A stretch of 64,000 bases of DNA from JAWLHU01 sp041690255 (GTDB taxonomy: Bacteria; Bacillota; Sulfobacillia; Symbiobacteriales; Symbiobacteriaceae): assembly GCA_041690255.1 (NCBI GenBank), contig JAWLHU010000001.1, positions 434,001 through 498,000 on the forward strand, in the 5' to 3' direction. The notes below the pieces were generated by a model. It was not told where the DNA came from, searched no databases, and worked only from the letters and a program-made list of their open reading frames with translations. This document shows positions 32,790 to 41,579 of this stretch, in pieces (position 1 is the first letter of the stretch; the number at the start of each line of letters is the position of its first letter). Made by a program: the position numbers and the translations under genes.

Positions 32790-33539
32790 ATGCAGCGGAA
32801 GTCATGGGAGAGGGCCCGGCATGAATGCTTCCTGGTGATCAAGGCAGCGGCGGATGATGTGGGGACTCGTCCGCTCGCCACGCCCTTCGCATCATCCGAT
32901 ATCGGGGTCGCAGCCGATGGACGGCCACGTGTCACGGTCTGGAACCTGGGGCACAAGGAGGCGCACGGGGTGGTCATCGAGTTCTACGTCGTGCCGGCAG
33001 GGCTGCCGGTTAACGCTGAGAACGCCCAGTTGATCGGTCTGGGAAACCCGGCGATCATCCCGCCCGGGCAGTCGATCGGCATCACCTGCAACCAGGTCTG
33101 GCGGCGCATGAGCCACGCAGACGTGCTCCTCGTTACCGCCAGCCATGAAGAGCTGGACGCCGTGAAGCTCCCGTTCGATGCTGTTCGTGACCGCCACGTC
33201 GGGCAGATGAACTACCCCTGGGCCGGCAGCTTCACCGGGTTCATTGGCAGCGACGAGCTGAAGGTGCAGTTGGAGGTCAAGCCGTCCAACCAGGGGCTCT
33301 TCAAGGTGAAGCTCTTTGAGGAGGTGGCGGGGCGCATGCCCTCCTTCCCGAAGTGCGACCGGATCATGAAACCGAACAAGAATACCCTCCGGTGGATGGA
33401 GGTCGAGCAGAACCAGAAGGTGATCTATGATCTGGTGATGCAGGAGAACAACCGGCTCTCCTTCCTCGCCACCTCCCGGCCCATGGATCAGCCCAATGCG
33501 CCCGCCGTGCAGGTGACCGGGACGATGGAGCGGGATTAG
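32790..33539 (+). CDS. Soluble Ig-like protein of unknown function
   Basis: A 249-aa protein. ATG 32790 is 8 bases after GGGGGG at 32776-32781; an in-frame TTG at 32739 would add 17 residues. The segment RPRVTVWNLGHKEAHGVVIE, followed by PGQSIGITCNQVW, resembles a beta-sandwich of the CARDB/Ig type. No signal peptide is seen. Its stop overlaps that of the converging polX gene by four bases. Confidence 0.7.
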   Translation: MQRKSWERARHECFLVIKAAADDVGTRPLATPFASSDIGVAADGRPRVTVWNLGHKEAHGVVIEFYVVPAGLPVNAENAQLIGLGNPAIIPPGQSIGITCNQVWRRMSHADVLLVTASHEELDAVKLPFDAVRDRHVGQMNYPWAGSFTGFIGSDELKVQLEVKPSNQGLFKVKLFEEVAGRMPSFPKCDRIMKPNKNTLRWMEVEQNQKVIYDLVMQENNRLSFLATSRPMDQPNAPAVQVTGTMERD

Positions 33540-35206
33540 CTGTTCGGGCCCTTCGGGCGCTCGAGCCAGCTCAGCAGGTCGGGCAGGTCGAGGGTGTTGA
33601 TCAGGTTGGCGGGCTCCAGCCAGGCACGCCGGGCCTGCCCGATTCCGTAGGGGAGCAGTTCCAGCTCCCGGGTGGTGTGGGCATCGGTGTTAATCACCAG
33701 CCGTACGCCCTGCTCCCGAGCCTGCCGGGCCATCTCGGCGCTCAGGTCCAGGCGGGCCGGGCTGGCGGAGATCTCCAGGGCGGTGCCGGTCTCGGCGCAG
33801 GCCTGAAGGACCCTCGCAAAGTCAAAGGGGTAGGGGTCCCGCCGCCCGATCACCCGCCCGGTCGGATGCCCGATGATATCGACGTGCGGGTTCCGGATCG
33901 CCCGCAGCAGCCGCTCGGTCTGGGCGTCGGCATCCAGCCCCATATGGCTGTGGATCGAGGCGACGACCACATCGAGCTGGGCGAGAAGCTCGTCGGGGAA
34001 GTCAAGGGTGCCATCTTTCAGAATGTCGACCTCGCTGCCGGCCAGCAGACGGAAGTCGGTCCACTGTGCGTTTCGCTTGCGGATCTCGCCAATCTGGGCC
34101 AGGAGCCGCTCGGGGGTCAGGCCCGATGCGATCGAGAGCGAGCGGGAGTGGTCGCAGATCGCCAGGTACTGGTGGCCCAGGGCACGGGCCGCTTCGGCCA
34201 TCTCCAGGAGGGTGGCGGTCCCGTCCGAGGCACGGGTGTGGCTGTGCAGATCGCCCTTCAGGTCGGCCAGGGTGACCAGGTGGGGCAGCCTGCCGGCTCG
34301 GGCGGCCTCCAGCTCGCCGTGGCCCTGGCGCAGCTCGGGGGGGATCCAGGGCAGGCCGAGGGACTGGTAGAGCTCCGCTTCGGTGGGCGCCTCGGGGATC
34401 TTCCCCAGGGCGCCCAGATGTGCGTCTGGCCCCGTCATGAGCAGCAGGGCGCGTCCGAACCGCTCCGGCGGCACCGCCATGAGGTCGATCCGCCGGCCCA
34501 GGCTGGTCAGCAGGGTCAGGTGGTCGGCGGACTCCATGAGCACCTCGCCGGCGATGGAGAGCCCCTTCACCCAGAGGAAAACGGCCGGCGCATCACTCGT
34601 GGCGACGACCAGGTCGATATCCTCCACCGTCTCCTGCCGGCGGCGGATCGAGCCCGCCACTTCGGCCCGAAGGACCTGCGGAACCCGTCGGAGCGCATCG
34701 ATCAGGGCCTCGGCGACCGGGAGGACCGCCCCGATCGAGAGGCGGTCGCCCAGGCGGCGCATGCGATCCAGGGCGGCCAGGACCGCCGCCTCCTTCTTGG
34801 CGGAGAAGCCGGGCACCTGGCGCAGCTCCCCTTGCCGGGCGGCCAGCTCCAGCCGGTCGAGCGAGTCGATGCCGAGCCGGGTGTAGAGCAGCATGGCGCT
34901 CTTCGCTCCCAGCCCCGGTACGCGGGTCAGGTCCCGGACCCCCGGCGGGAAGGCCCGGCGCAGATCCTCCAGGTACTCGATCTGCCCGGTTGCCAGGAGC
35001 TCCTGGATCTTGGCGCTGATCGCCTTGCCGATCCCGGGGACGCTGCCCAGCCGGTTCTGGTGAGCCAGGTCGGCCACCTCATCGGACAGCAGAGCCAGCG
35101 CCTCCCCGGCTTTCCGGTAGGCGCGCACCTTGAAGGGCTCATCGCCCTTCAGTTCCAGCAGGTCAGCGATCTCGTAGAGCGCCGTGGCGACATCCAGATT
35201 ATTCAC
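33536..35206 (-). CDS. polX: DNA polymerase/3'-5' exonuclease PolX
   Basis: A 556-aa bacterial family X polymerase with a C-terminal PHP domain, used in base-excision and gap repair. GTG 35206 follows AGGAGGAG; a longer frame lacks this SD. Helix-hairpin-helix motifs are at about 50-135 (VPGIGKAISAKIQELL, VPGLGAKSAMLLY). The palm has EDIDLVV and RRIDLM carboxylates. The PHP metal motifs are DLHSHTRASDG, ICDHS, DIIGHP and NTDAHTT. The catalytic residues of both domains appear intact. Single gene. Confidence 0.95.
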   Translation of the reverse strand: MNNLDVATALYEIADLLELKGDEPFKVRAYRKAGEALALLSDEVADLAHQNRLGSVPGIGKAISAKIQELLATGQIEYLEDLRRAFPPGVRDLTRVPGLGAKSAMLLYTRLGIDSLDRLELAARQGELRQVPGFSAKKEAAVLAALDRMRRLGDRLSIGAVLPVAEALIDALRRVPQVLRAEVAGSIRRRQETVEDIDLVVATSDAPAVFLWVKGLSIAGEVLMESADHLTLLTSLGRRIDLMAVPPERFGRALLLMTGPDAHLGALGKIPEAPTEAELYQSLGLPWIPPELRQGHGELEAARAGRLPHLVTLADLKGDLHSHTRASDGTATLLEMAEAARALGHQYLAICDHSRSLSIASGLTPERLLAQIGEIRKRNAQWTDFRLLAGSEVDILKDGTLDFPDELLAQLDVVVASIHSHMGLDADAQTERLLRAIRNPHVDIIGHPTGRVIGRRDPYPFDFARVLQACAETGTALEISASPARLDLSAEMARQAREQGVRLVINTDAHTTRELELLPYGIGQARRAWLEPANLINTLDLPDLLSWLERPKGPNS

Positions 35207-35309
35207 TGGAATCTCCTCCTGCCCCCTATCATCCCATGATTCCGGGGGCGTACGCAACTGGGCGGGGAGCGCAACCGTCCCAGGAGCAGGGAGGGGATCC
35301 CATAACGAA

Positions 35310-35337
35310 GAGGCCACCCCTGGGTCGGGGTGGCCTC
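35310..35337 (-). terminator. Intrinsic terminator after the second OadB-type gene
   Basis: GAGGCCACCCC pairs exactly with GGGGTGGCCTC around a 6-base loop; on the minus strand it is followed by TTCGTT. Confidence 0.75.
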
Positions 35338-35353
35338 CGGCAGTTGATGCGCC

Positions 35354-36490
35354 TTATCTGATGACGGCGAGCAGCAGGCCCGCCACCATGACCGATGCGA
35401 TGATCCCCGCCACGTTGGCGCCCACGGCGTGCATGATCAGGTAATTGGTCGGGTCTTCCTTCTGTGCCATCTGCGCCACGACCCGGGCTGACATGGGAAA
35501 GGCCGAGACGCCGGCGGCGCCCAGGATCGGATTGATCTTCTCCCGCCTGAACAGGTTGAGGAGCTTGATGAAGATCACACCGCCCGCCGTGGAAAAGGAG
35601 AAGGCGGAGATCCCCAGCGCCAGGATCCCGAGCGTCTTCCAGTTCAGAAAGACCTCGGCCTCCATGGTCGAACCGACGGTAATGCCCAGCACCAGTGTGA
35701 CCAGGTTGGAGAGTTCATTCTGGGCCGCCTTGGCCAGGCGCTCCAGGACCCCCGCTTCCCGCAGCAGATTGCCGAACATGAGGGCGCCGATCAGTGCCAC
35801 GGAGAGCGGGGCGACGAGGCCGGCGATGATCGTCATGGCGATCGGGAAGAGGATCTTCGTCGTCCGGGAGATGGGGGTCGGCGTGTACGACATGCGGATC
35901 TTCCGCTCGTGGGATGTGGTCAACGCCCGTATGATCGGAGGCTGGATGATCGGCACGAGCGACATGTACGTATAGGCGCAGACCGTGAGGGGGCCGAGCA
36001 GGTGCTTGGCCAACCGGCTGGAGACGTAGATCGTCGTCGGGCCATCCGCCGTACCGATGATCCCGATCGATGCCGCTTCCCTGAGATCAAAGCCGATCAA
36101 AGTGGCGACAACCATCGTGGCGAAGATGCCCAACTGAGCGGACGCACCGAAGAGCATGGTCATGGGCGAGGCGAGCATGGGCGTGAAGTCGCTCATGGCG
36201 CCCAGGGCAATGAAGATAAGGACGGGGAAGAGTTCGGTGGCAATGCCCACATGCTCCAGCAGGGTCAACCAGCCGTGCTCACCGATCGCACTGGAGAGCG
36301 GGATGTTGGCCAGAATCGCCCCGAAGCCGACGGGGGTGAGCAGGAGAGGCTCATACTTCTTTACGACGCCCAGGTAGATCAGGAGGCCACCAACGGCGAG
36401 CATGACGATCTGCTGCCACTGCAGGGACTGCAGGCCGAGGAAGAGCTGATCCAACTGCATATGGGCGATCAGGTCCCGGAGCATATCCAT
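35354..36490 (-). CDS. Sodium-ion-translocating decarboxylase beta subunit, paralogue 2
   Basis: A 378-aa membrane protein of the OadB/GcdB/MmdB family, which couples decarboxylation of a carboxybiotin to sodium export. It has about ten to eleven helices with the conserved ion-site segment GTADGPTTIYVSSRL and the PIIQPPIIRALTTSHERK loop. It is closely similar to the gene at 36671 along its whole length, so a tandem duplication. No alpha (carboxyltransferase) or biotin-carrier gene is near. The SD (AGGGGG) is far from ATG 36490. Confidence 0.9.
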   Translation of the reverse strand: MDMLRDLIAHMQLDQLFLGLQSLQWQQIVMLAVGGLLIYLGVVKKYEPLLLTPVGFGAILANIPLSSAIGEHGWLTLLEHVGIATELFPVLIFIALGAMSDFTPMLASPMTMLFGASAQLGIFATMVVATLIGFDLREAASIGIIGTADGPTTIYVSSRLAKHLLGPLTVCAYTYMSLVPIIQPPIIRALTTSHERKIRMSYTPTPISRTTKILFPIAMTIIAGLVAPLSVALIGALMFGNLLREAGVLERLAKAAQNELSNLVTLVLGITVGSTMEAEVFLNWKTLGILALGISAFSFSTAGGVIFIKLLNLFRREKINPILGAAGVSAFPMSARVVAQMAQKEDPTNYLIMHAVGANVAGIIASVMVAGLLLAVIR

Positions 36491-36522
36491 TCGTTCTGGA
36501 GCCCCCTGCCTCGGTGGGCGGT

Positions 36523-36657
36523 TTAGTTGGTCCGGTCAGAGAGCCGCGAAAGGAGATAGGTGGCTCCTGCGAAGAGCGAGAGAACGCCGAACATGAACGG
36601 GGTGGCAACGATAAGAATGCCAACGGCTTGCTGAAACGCTTCCCAATTGGGAGACAT
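36523..36657 (-). CDS. 44-aa single-helix membrane peptide between two OadB-type genes
   Basis: A short gene read by me from the minus strand: ATG 36657, stop TAA 36523-36525, with AGGAGGG 8 bases before the start. The product begins MSPNWEAFQQAVGILIVATP and has one hydrophobic helix at about 11-35, then a basic tail LSRLSDRTN. Sodium-pump decarboxylases need a small membrane gamma/delta subunit with one N-terminal helix, which usually is about 80-100 aa. This could be a minimal version. It lies 13 bases after the first beta subunit. Confidence 0.7.
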   Translation of the reverse strand: MSPNWEAFQQAVGILIVATPFMFGVLSLFAGATYLLSRLSDRTN

Positions 36658-36670
36658 ACTCTGGTCCCTC

Positions 36671-37810
36671 CTAGTGAATAAGGGCGAGGATCAGGCCGCC
36701 CGCCATGATTGAAGCAATTTGACCAGCGACGTTGGCCCCTACGGCATGCATGATCAGGTAGTTCTGCGGATCCTCCTGCTGGGCCATCTTGGCGATGATC
36801 CGGGCCGACATGGGGAAGGCCGAGATTCCAGCGGCGCCCAGCATGGGGTTGACCTTGTTCTTCAGGAAGAGGTTCATCAGCTTGGCGAACATGACGCCGC
36901 CGGCCGTGTCAAAGACGAAGGCGACCAGGCCCATGGTCAGGATGCCGAGGGTTGTCCAGGTCAGGAAGACCGAGGCCTCCATGGTCGAGCCGATCGCGAT
37001 GCCGATCACCAGGGTGACGAGGTTCGAGAGCTCATTCTGGGCCGCCTTCGAGAGCCGCTCCATGACGCCCGACTCCCGGAGGAGGTTGCCGAACATCAGG
37101 GCGCCGAGCAGGGCGACCGAGGCCGGAACCAGCAGGCCGGCAATGACCGTGATCACGATGGGGAAGAGGAGCTTGGTCAGCTTGGAGACCGGGCGGCCAC
37201 CATCGTACACCATGCGGATCTTCCGCTCTTCCCTGGTGGTCAGCGCCCGAATAACCGGCGGCTGGATGATAGGCACCAGGGACATGTACGTGTACGCGCA
37301 GACCGTCAACGGACCGAGAAGCTGCGGCGAGAAGCGGGTCGCCACGAAGATGGTGGTCGGGCCATCGGCCGCGCCGATAATGCCGATCGAGGCGGCGTCC
37401 TTAATGTCGAAGCCGATCAGCGTCGCCACCACAATCGTCGCGTAGACACCGAACTGAGCGGCCGCACCGAAGAGCATCATGCGGGGCATGGCGAGCAGGG
37501 GTGTGAAATCACACATCGCGCCAACCGCAATGAAGATGAGGACTGGGAAGAGTTCGGTGGAGATGCCGGCTTCGGTCAGGAGGGTCAGCCAGCCGTGTTC
37601 ACCGACGGCCGAGGAGAGCGGGATGTTCGCGAGAATGGCACCGAAGCCGATCGGGGCCAGGAGCAGCGGCTCGTACTCCCTGGAGATCGCCAGGTAGATC
37701 AACACACCGCCAACCAGCATCATGACAACGTTCTGCCAGGACAGCGACTGGATTCCCAGGAGGAGCTCGTCGAAATTCAACTGAGATACCAACTGCTGTA
37801 GCGTTTCCAT
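36671..37810 (-). CDS. Sodium-ion-translocating decarboxylase beta subunit, paralogue 1
   Basis: A 379-aa OadB-family membrane protein. ATG 37810 follows GGGGGAGG at 37817-37824; the frame is open further upstream without an SD. The ion-site block GAADGPTTIFVATRF, the PIIQPPVIRALTTREERKIRMVYDG loop and NYLIMHAVGANVAGQIASIMAGG match paralogue 2 almost residue by residue. First gene of the minus-strand set with the 44-aa peptide and paralogue 2. Partner alpha subunits must be elsewhere. Confidence 0.9.
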   Translation of the reverse strand: METLQQLVSQLNFDELLLGIQSLSWQNVVMMLVGGVLIYLAISREYEPLLLAPIGFGAILANIPLSSAVGEHGWLTLLTEAGISTELFPVLIFIAVGAMCDFTPLLAMPRMMLFGAAAQFGVYATIVVATLIGFDIKDAASIGIIGAADGPTTIFVATRFSPQLLGPLTVCAYTYMSLVPIIQPPVIRALTTREERKIRMVYDGGRPVSKLTKLLFPIVITVIAGLLVPASVALLGALMFGNLLRESGVMERLSKAAQNELSNLVTLVIGIAIGSTMEASVFLTWTTLGILTMGLVAFVFDTAGGVMFAKLMNLFLKNKVNPMLGAAGISAFPMSARIIAKMAQQEDPQNYLIMHAVGANVAGQIASIMAGGLILALIH

Positions 37811-38054
37811 AATAGGCCTCCCCCACATTCAAGGTCCCGGGACCTCCGCTGTTATGGTACTCCTAAGCAAAAAAAGAAGGCAGGCCCCGAAACGTCCATC
37901 TTCCATTGGTTCGGAGGGACTATGTGAATCGAGGTGCGAGGATAAAAGGTAGGGTTCTGGCCGGATGGGGTATAAGCGTTACCTTCATGGGAGTATAAGC
38001 CAAACCATCCGCTGTGTATCCTAGGTTGGTGGTAAAAAGATGTGGAAGAGGGAC
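37811..38054. other. Divergent intergenic region without a gene
   Basis: Between the OadB operon and groES. GTATAAGC occurs twice (37970-37977 and 37993-38000), 23 bp apart. On the minus strand these read GCTTATAC and could be -10-like elements for the OadB operon. Otherwise nothing is recognised here. Confidence 0.5.
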
Positions 38055-38083
38055 TTGACTCCCCAGCCTCGCTTTTTTATCAT
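38055..38083 (+). promoter_or_regulatory. groESL promoter
   Basis: TTGACT at 38055-38060 and TATCAT at 38078-38083 with 17-base spacing, directly upstream of the CIRCE operator. Confidence 0.85.
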
Positions 38084-38094
38084 AGGAATCGGTG

Positions 38095-38121
38095 TTAGCA
38101 CTCATTCGTGGTGAGTGCTAA
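38095..38121. promoter_or_regulatory. CIRCE operator (HrcA site)
   Basis: TTAGCACTC-N9-GAGTGCTAA, an exact match to the CIRCE consensus. It lies just past the groESL promoter, so HrcA represses groESL until heat shock. hrcA itself is not in the window. Confidence 0.97.
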
Positions 38122-38161
38122 CAGAGAAAAACAGCGAAAGCTGAGGAGGGACCTAAGTACA

Positions 38162-38455
38162 ATGAATGTCAAGCCGTTGGGCTCTCGAGTGGTCATCAAG
38201 GCGCTCGAGAAGGAGGAGCGTACCAAGAGTGGCATCCTGCTGCCCGACACTGCGAAGGAGAAGCCCCAGCAGGGCAAGGTCATCGCGGTGGGCGCCGGCC
38301 GGGTACTTGAGACCGGTGCGAAGGTCGCCCTGGAGGTCAAGGAGGGTGACACCGTCATCTTCTCCAAGTATTCTGGCACCGAAGTGAAGGTCGACGGCGA
38401 AGAGTACATCATCCTGGACGGCGAGCGCGACATTCTCGCGATCGTCCAGGCCTAA
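38162..38455 (+). CDS. groES: Co-chaperonin GroES
   Basis: A 97-aa ring-forming lid of the GroEL chamber. ATG 38162 lies 13 bases after GAGGAGGG; the longer frame would run into CIRCE. The mobile loop EKEERTKSGILLPDTAKEKPQQG and the C-terminal GERDILAIVQA are typical. It is followed by groEL after 21 bases. Confidence 0.98.
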   Translation: MNVKPLGSRVVIKALEKEERTKSGILLPDTAKEKPQQGKVIAVGAGRVLETGAKVALEVKEGDTVIFSKYSGTEVKVDGEEYIILDGERDILAIVQA

Positions 38456-38476
38456 TCGTGGGGGAGGTTCATAAAG

Positions 38477-40114
38477 ATGCCTGCTAAGCAGATTCTGTTC
38501 GATGAGGCGGCTCGCCGCAAGCTGGAGGCCGGTGTGAATGCCCTGGCCAACACTGTCAAGGTGACCCTTGGCCCGCGTGGCCGTAACGTCGTGCTCGATA
38601 AGAAGTTCGGCGCCCCTGCCGTTGCCAACGACGGCGTGACCATTGCCCGTGAGATCGAGCTGGAGGATCCGTTCGAGAACATGGGCGCCCAGCTGGTGAA
38701 GGAAGTCGCCACCAAGACGAATGACGTCGCCGGCGACGGCACCACCACCTCGACCGTTCTCGCCCAGGCGATCGTCCGCGAGGGCCTGAAGAACGTGACC
38801 GGCGGCGCCAACCCGATGATCCTGAAGCGGGGCATCGAGAAGGCCGTCGAGGTCGCCGTTGAGTCGCTGCGCGGCATGGCGATCCCGGTCGAGACCTCCA
38901 AGGCGATCGCTGAGGTCGCCTCGATCTCCGCCAACGACGCCGAGATCGGCAAGCTCGTGGCCGAGGCCATGGATAAGGTCGGCAAGGACGGCGTGATCAC
39001 CGTCGAGGAGTCCAAGACCATGACCACCGGTCTGGAGACCGTCGAGGGCATGCAGTTCGACCGTGGCTACCTCTCCCCCTACATGGTGACCGACACCGAG
39101 AAGATGGAGGCCGTGCTGAGCGAGCCGTACATCCTCATTACCGATAAGAAGATCTCCTCGATCCAGGAGTTGCTCCCGGTCCTCGAGAAGGTTGTCCAGC
39201 GTGGCAAGCCCCTGGTCATCATCGCGGAGGATATCGAGGGCGAGGCCCTGGCCACCCTCGTGGTCAACAAGCTGCGCGGCACCCTGCAGATCGCCGCCGT
39301 GAAGGCCCCGGGCTTCGGCGATCGCCGCAAGGCGATGTTGGAGGATATCGCCATCCTGACCGGTGGCGAGGTGATCACCGAGGAGCTGGGCCGCAAGCTC
39401 GACTCCGCCACCGTGGAGTCCTTCGGCCGGGCCCGCCAGGTCCGGATCGAGAAGGAGAAGACCACGATCGTCGAGGGCTTTGGCTCCGCCGACGATATCA
39501 AGGCTCGTGTTGCTTCGATCAAGCGGCAGATCGAGGAGACCACCTCGGACTTTGACCGTGAGAAGCTCCAGGAGCGCCTCGCCAAGCTCGCAGGCGGCGT
39601 AGCCGTGATCAAGGTCGGCGCGGCGACCGAGGTCGAGCTGAAGGAGAAGAAGCTCCGCATTGAGGACGCCCTGAACGCCACCCGGGCGGCCGTCGAGGAG
39701 GGCATCGTCGCTGGCGGCGGTGTCGCCCTGCTGCAGGCCCAGAGGGCTGTCGATGGCCTGGTCGCCACCCTGGAGGGTGACGAGAAGGTCGGCGCTTCGA
39801 TCATCCGTCGGGCGGTTGAGTACCCGCTGCGCACCATCGCTGAGAATGGTGGCATTGAGGGCTCAGTCGTCGTCGAGAAGGTGAAGCACCTCGAGTCGGG
39901 CCATGGCTTCAACGCCGTGACCGAGGAGTACGTTGACATGATCGCCGCCGGCATCATCGACCCGGTGAAGGTGACCCGCTCTGCCCTGCAGAACGCCGCC
40001 TCCATCGCGGCCCTGGTGCTGACCACCGAGGCGATGGTCACCGAGAAGCCCGAGCCGAAGTCTGCGGCCCCGGCCCCCGGCATGGGCGGCATGGGCGGCA
40101 TGGACATGATGTAA
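38477..40114 (+). CDS. groEL: Chaperonin GroEL
   Basis: A 545-aa ATP-driven folding chamber subunit. The ATP site includes TLGPRGRNVVLDK and GDGTTTSTVLAQAI; ends with the usual GMGGMGGMDMM tail. Start ATG 38477 follows GGGGGAGG. Length and domain order are normal. Co-transcribed with groES under CIRCE control and ended by the hairpin at 40142. Confidence 0.99.
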   Translation: MPAKQILFDEAARRKLEAGVNALANTVKVTLGPRGRNVVLDKKFGAPAVANDGVTIAREIELEDPFENMGAQLVKEVATKTNDVAGDGTTTSTVLAQAIVREGLKNVTGGANPMILKRGIEKAVEVAVESLRGMAIPVETSKAIAEVASISANDAEIGKLVAEAMDKVGKDGVITVEESKTMTTGLETVEGMQFDRGYLSPYMVTDTEKMEAVLSEPYILITDKKISSIQELLPVLEKVVQRGKPLVIIAEDIEGEALATLVVNKLRGTLQIAAVKAPGFGDRRKAMLEDIAILTGGEVITEELGRKLDSATVESFGRARQVRIEKEKTTIVEGFGSADDIKARVASIKRQIEETTSDFDREKLQERLAKLAGGVAVIKVGAATEVELKEKKLRIEDALNATRAAVEEGIVAGGGVALLQAQRAVDGLVATLEGDEKVGASIIRRAVEYPLRTIAENGGIEGSVVVEKVKHLESGHGFNAVTEEYVDMIAAGIIDPVKVTRSALQNAASIAALVLTTEAMVTEKPEPKSAAPAPGMGGMGGMDMM

Positions 40115-40141
40115 TCTAGCCCAGTGGCTAGGTGGTGGGAA

Positions 40142-40170
40142 GGCCTCCGGAGTAGCCGGGGGCCTTTTCT
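40142..40170 (+). terminator. Intrinsic terminator after groEL
   Basis: GGCCTCCGG-AGTAG-CCGGGGGCC (one T-G wobble) followed by TTTTCT. Confidence 0.85.
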
Positions 40171-40185
40171 CTGAGGGGCTTTCTG

Positions 40186-40683
40186 ATGGGGGGCGGGGTC
40201 ATGGATCCAGTGATCCGGCGAGCGGTGGTCGATGATATCGAGGCCCTGGCGAGCTTGTACGTCGAGTTCCATAACTTCCATGCCGCCGGAGTACCGGACC
40301 GGCTGCGCCCTGTGCCAGGGGTTGATGACGAACTGCGGGACGGAATCCGGCGCATACTGGCAGATGAGAAGGGTGCCCTTTTCGTGGCTCTCCAGGGTAA
40401 CGCGGTCGTCGGCTTCGCAGAGGTGTACATGAAGGAGACCTTGCCTAATTCAGCGGTGGTGCAGCGGCGGTATGCACACCTGCAGGGGCTGGCGGTGACG
40501 GCCGTCCTGCGGCGCCAGGGGGTGGGCGTTCGGCTCATGGCTGAGGTGGAGGCATGGGCCAGGAACCAGGGGGCGGCTGAACTGGAGACCGAGACGTGGG
40601 AGTTCACCGAAGGTCCCCTCAGATTCTACGAGGGCCTGGGGTTCGGTACCCGGAAGCGGGTGCTGGCGAAGCGGCTGGAATGA
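40186..40683 (+). CDS. GNAT family N-acetyltransferase
   Basis: A 165-aa acetyltransferase of the RimI-like GNAT fold. The acetyl-CoA loop is LAVTAVLRRQGVGVRLMAEVE and the C-terminal motif GPLRFYEGLGF. ATG 40186 is 7 bases after GAGGGG; ATG 40201 is a weaker alternative. It sits close behind the groEL terminator and may be read partly from that promoter. Substrate unknown. Confidence 0.85.
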   Translation: MGGGVMDPVIRRAVVDDIEALASLYVEFHNFHAAGVPDRLRPVPGVDDELRDGIRRILADEKGALFVALQGNAVVGFAEVYMKETLPNSAVVQRRYAHLQGLAVTAVLRRQGVGVRLMAEVEAWARNQGAAELETETWEFTEGPLRFYEGLGFGTRKRVLAKRLE

Positions 40684-40761
40684 ATAGCGTCGCACCGTGC
40701 ACCTTCCCCGGTTGGGCAGAGAGTTCTCCCCCGAGGAAGGTCTTTCTTTTTCTTTTCCCAC

Positions 40762-40791
40762 TTGCACCCAGGGCAACCGAGCTAATATAAT
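40762..40791 (+). promoter_or_regulatory. Promoter of the SDR operon
   Basis: TTGCAC at 40762-40767 and TATAAT at 40786-40791, 18-base spacing, in the only AT-rich stretch of this region. Confidence 0.75.
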
Positions 40792-40797
40792 ATACTC

Positions 40798-40809
40798 AAC
40801 AACGTTGTT
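40798..40809. promoter_or_regulatory. 12-bp palindrome at the SDR operon start
   Basis: AACAACGTTGTT, beginning 7 bases after the -10 box, so it covers the transcription start. A repressor bound there would block the operon. No regulator gene is adjacent. Confidence 0.6.
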
Positions 40810-40838
40810 AAAAAAGTATTCGAAAGGGATGGCGAAGG

Positions 40839-41573
40839 ATGGGACGACTGACGGGAAAGGTTGCGCTGGTGACGGGTGCTTCGAGAGGGCTAGGGCGGGC
40901 GGTGGCGCTGGCCTACGCAAAGGAGGGGGCGGACCTGGCGCTCTGCGCCCGCGGGCAGGAGGCCCTCAACCAGGTGGCTGATCAGATCCGAGCGCTTGGC
41001 GGGCGGGTGCTGACCATTGCGGGGGATGCTTCGGACCGGCACGACGTGGAGCGAATCGTCTCACTCACTCTGCAGGAGTACGGGCGGATCGACGTGCTGG
41101 TCAACAACGCGAGCATCTTCGGGGTCTCGCCGCCCCCCTACCTGCTGGACTATCCGGCTGATGACTTCGAGGCCGTCCTCAAAGTAAACACGGTCGGCCC
41201 CTTTCTGGTGACCCGGCACGTCATGGCCGCCATGTTGCAGCGGGGCGAGGGGGCGATTATCAACGTCAGTTCCTCAGCCGGTGTGGAGGGTTACGCCGGT
41301 TGGGGCGCCTACTCGGTCTCCAAGTTTGCCCTGGAGGGGCTGAGCCAAGTCTGGGCGGAGGAGGTGGCCGAGACCGGGGTGCGGGTGAACGTGGTCGACC
41401 CAGGTGAGATGGATACCGACATGCACGCCGCAGCCGTCCCGGACTGCGACTACGAGTTGGGCCGCCCGGAGGATTCGACCCCGGTCTTCGTCTACCTGGC
41501 CTCCGACCAAGCGAAGGCGGTGAATGGCCAGCGCTTCCTGGCCCAGGAGTTCGCCGTCCCAACAGGGGAGTGA
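40839..41573 (+). CDS. Short-chain dehydrogenase/reductase
   Basis: A 244-aa NAD(P)-dependent oxidoreductase. TGASRGLG at 12-19 binds the cofactor, NNAS follows at 88-91, and the catalytic Ser and Tyr158-SVS-Lys162 are in place. Length is typical of the classical SDR. The C-terminal PEDSTPVFVYLASDQAKAVNGQRF is like FabG/GdhIV-type enzymes. It leads a run with a QueA-like gene 6 bases downstream. Substrate unknown. Confidence 0.93.
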   Translation: MGRLTGKVALVTGASRGLGRAVALAYAKEGADLALCARGQEALNQVADQIRALGGRVLTIAGDASDRHDVERIVSLTLQEYGRIDVLVNNASIFGVSPPPYLLDYPADDFEAVLKVNTVGPFLVTRHVMAAMLQRGEGAIINVSSSAGVEGYAGWGAYSVSKFALEGLSQVWAEEVAETGVRVNVVDPGEMDTDMHAAAVPDCDYELGRPEDSTPVFVYLASDQAKAVNGQRFLAQEFAVPTGE

Positions 41574-41579
41574 TTCGGC

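Noticed and set aside
33677..35239. 520-codon plus-strand frame
   Set aside because: Antisense to polX, whose motifs are all intact.
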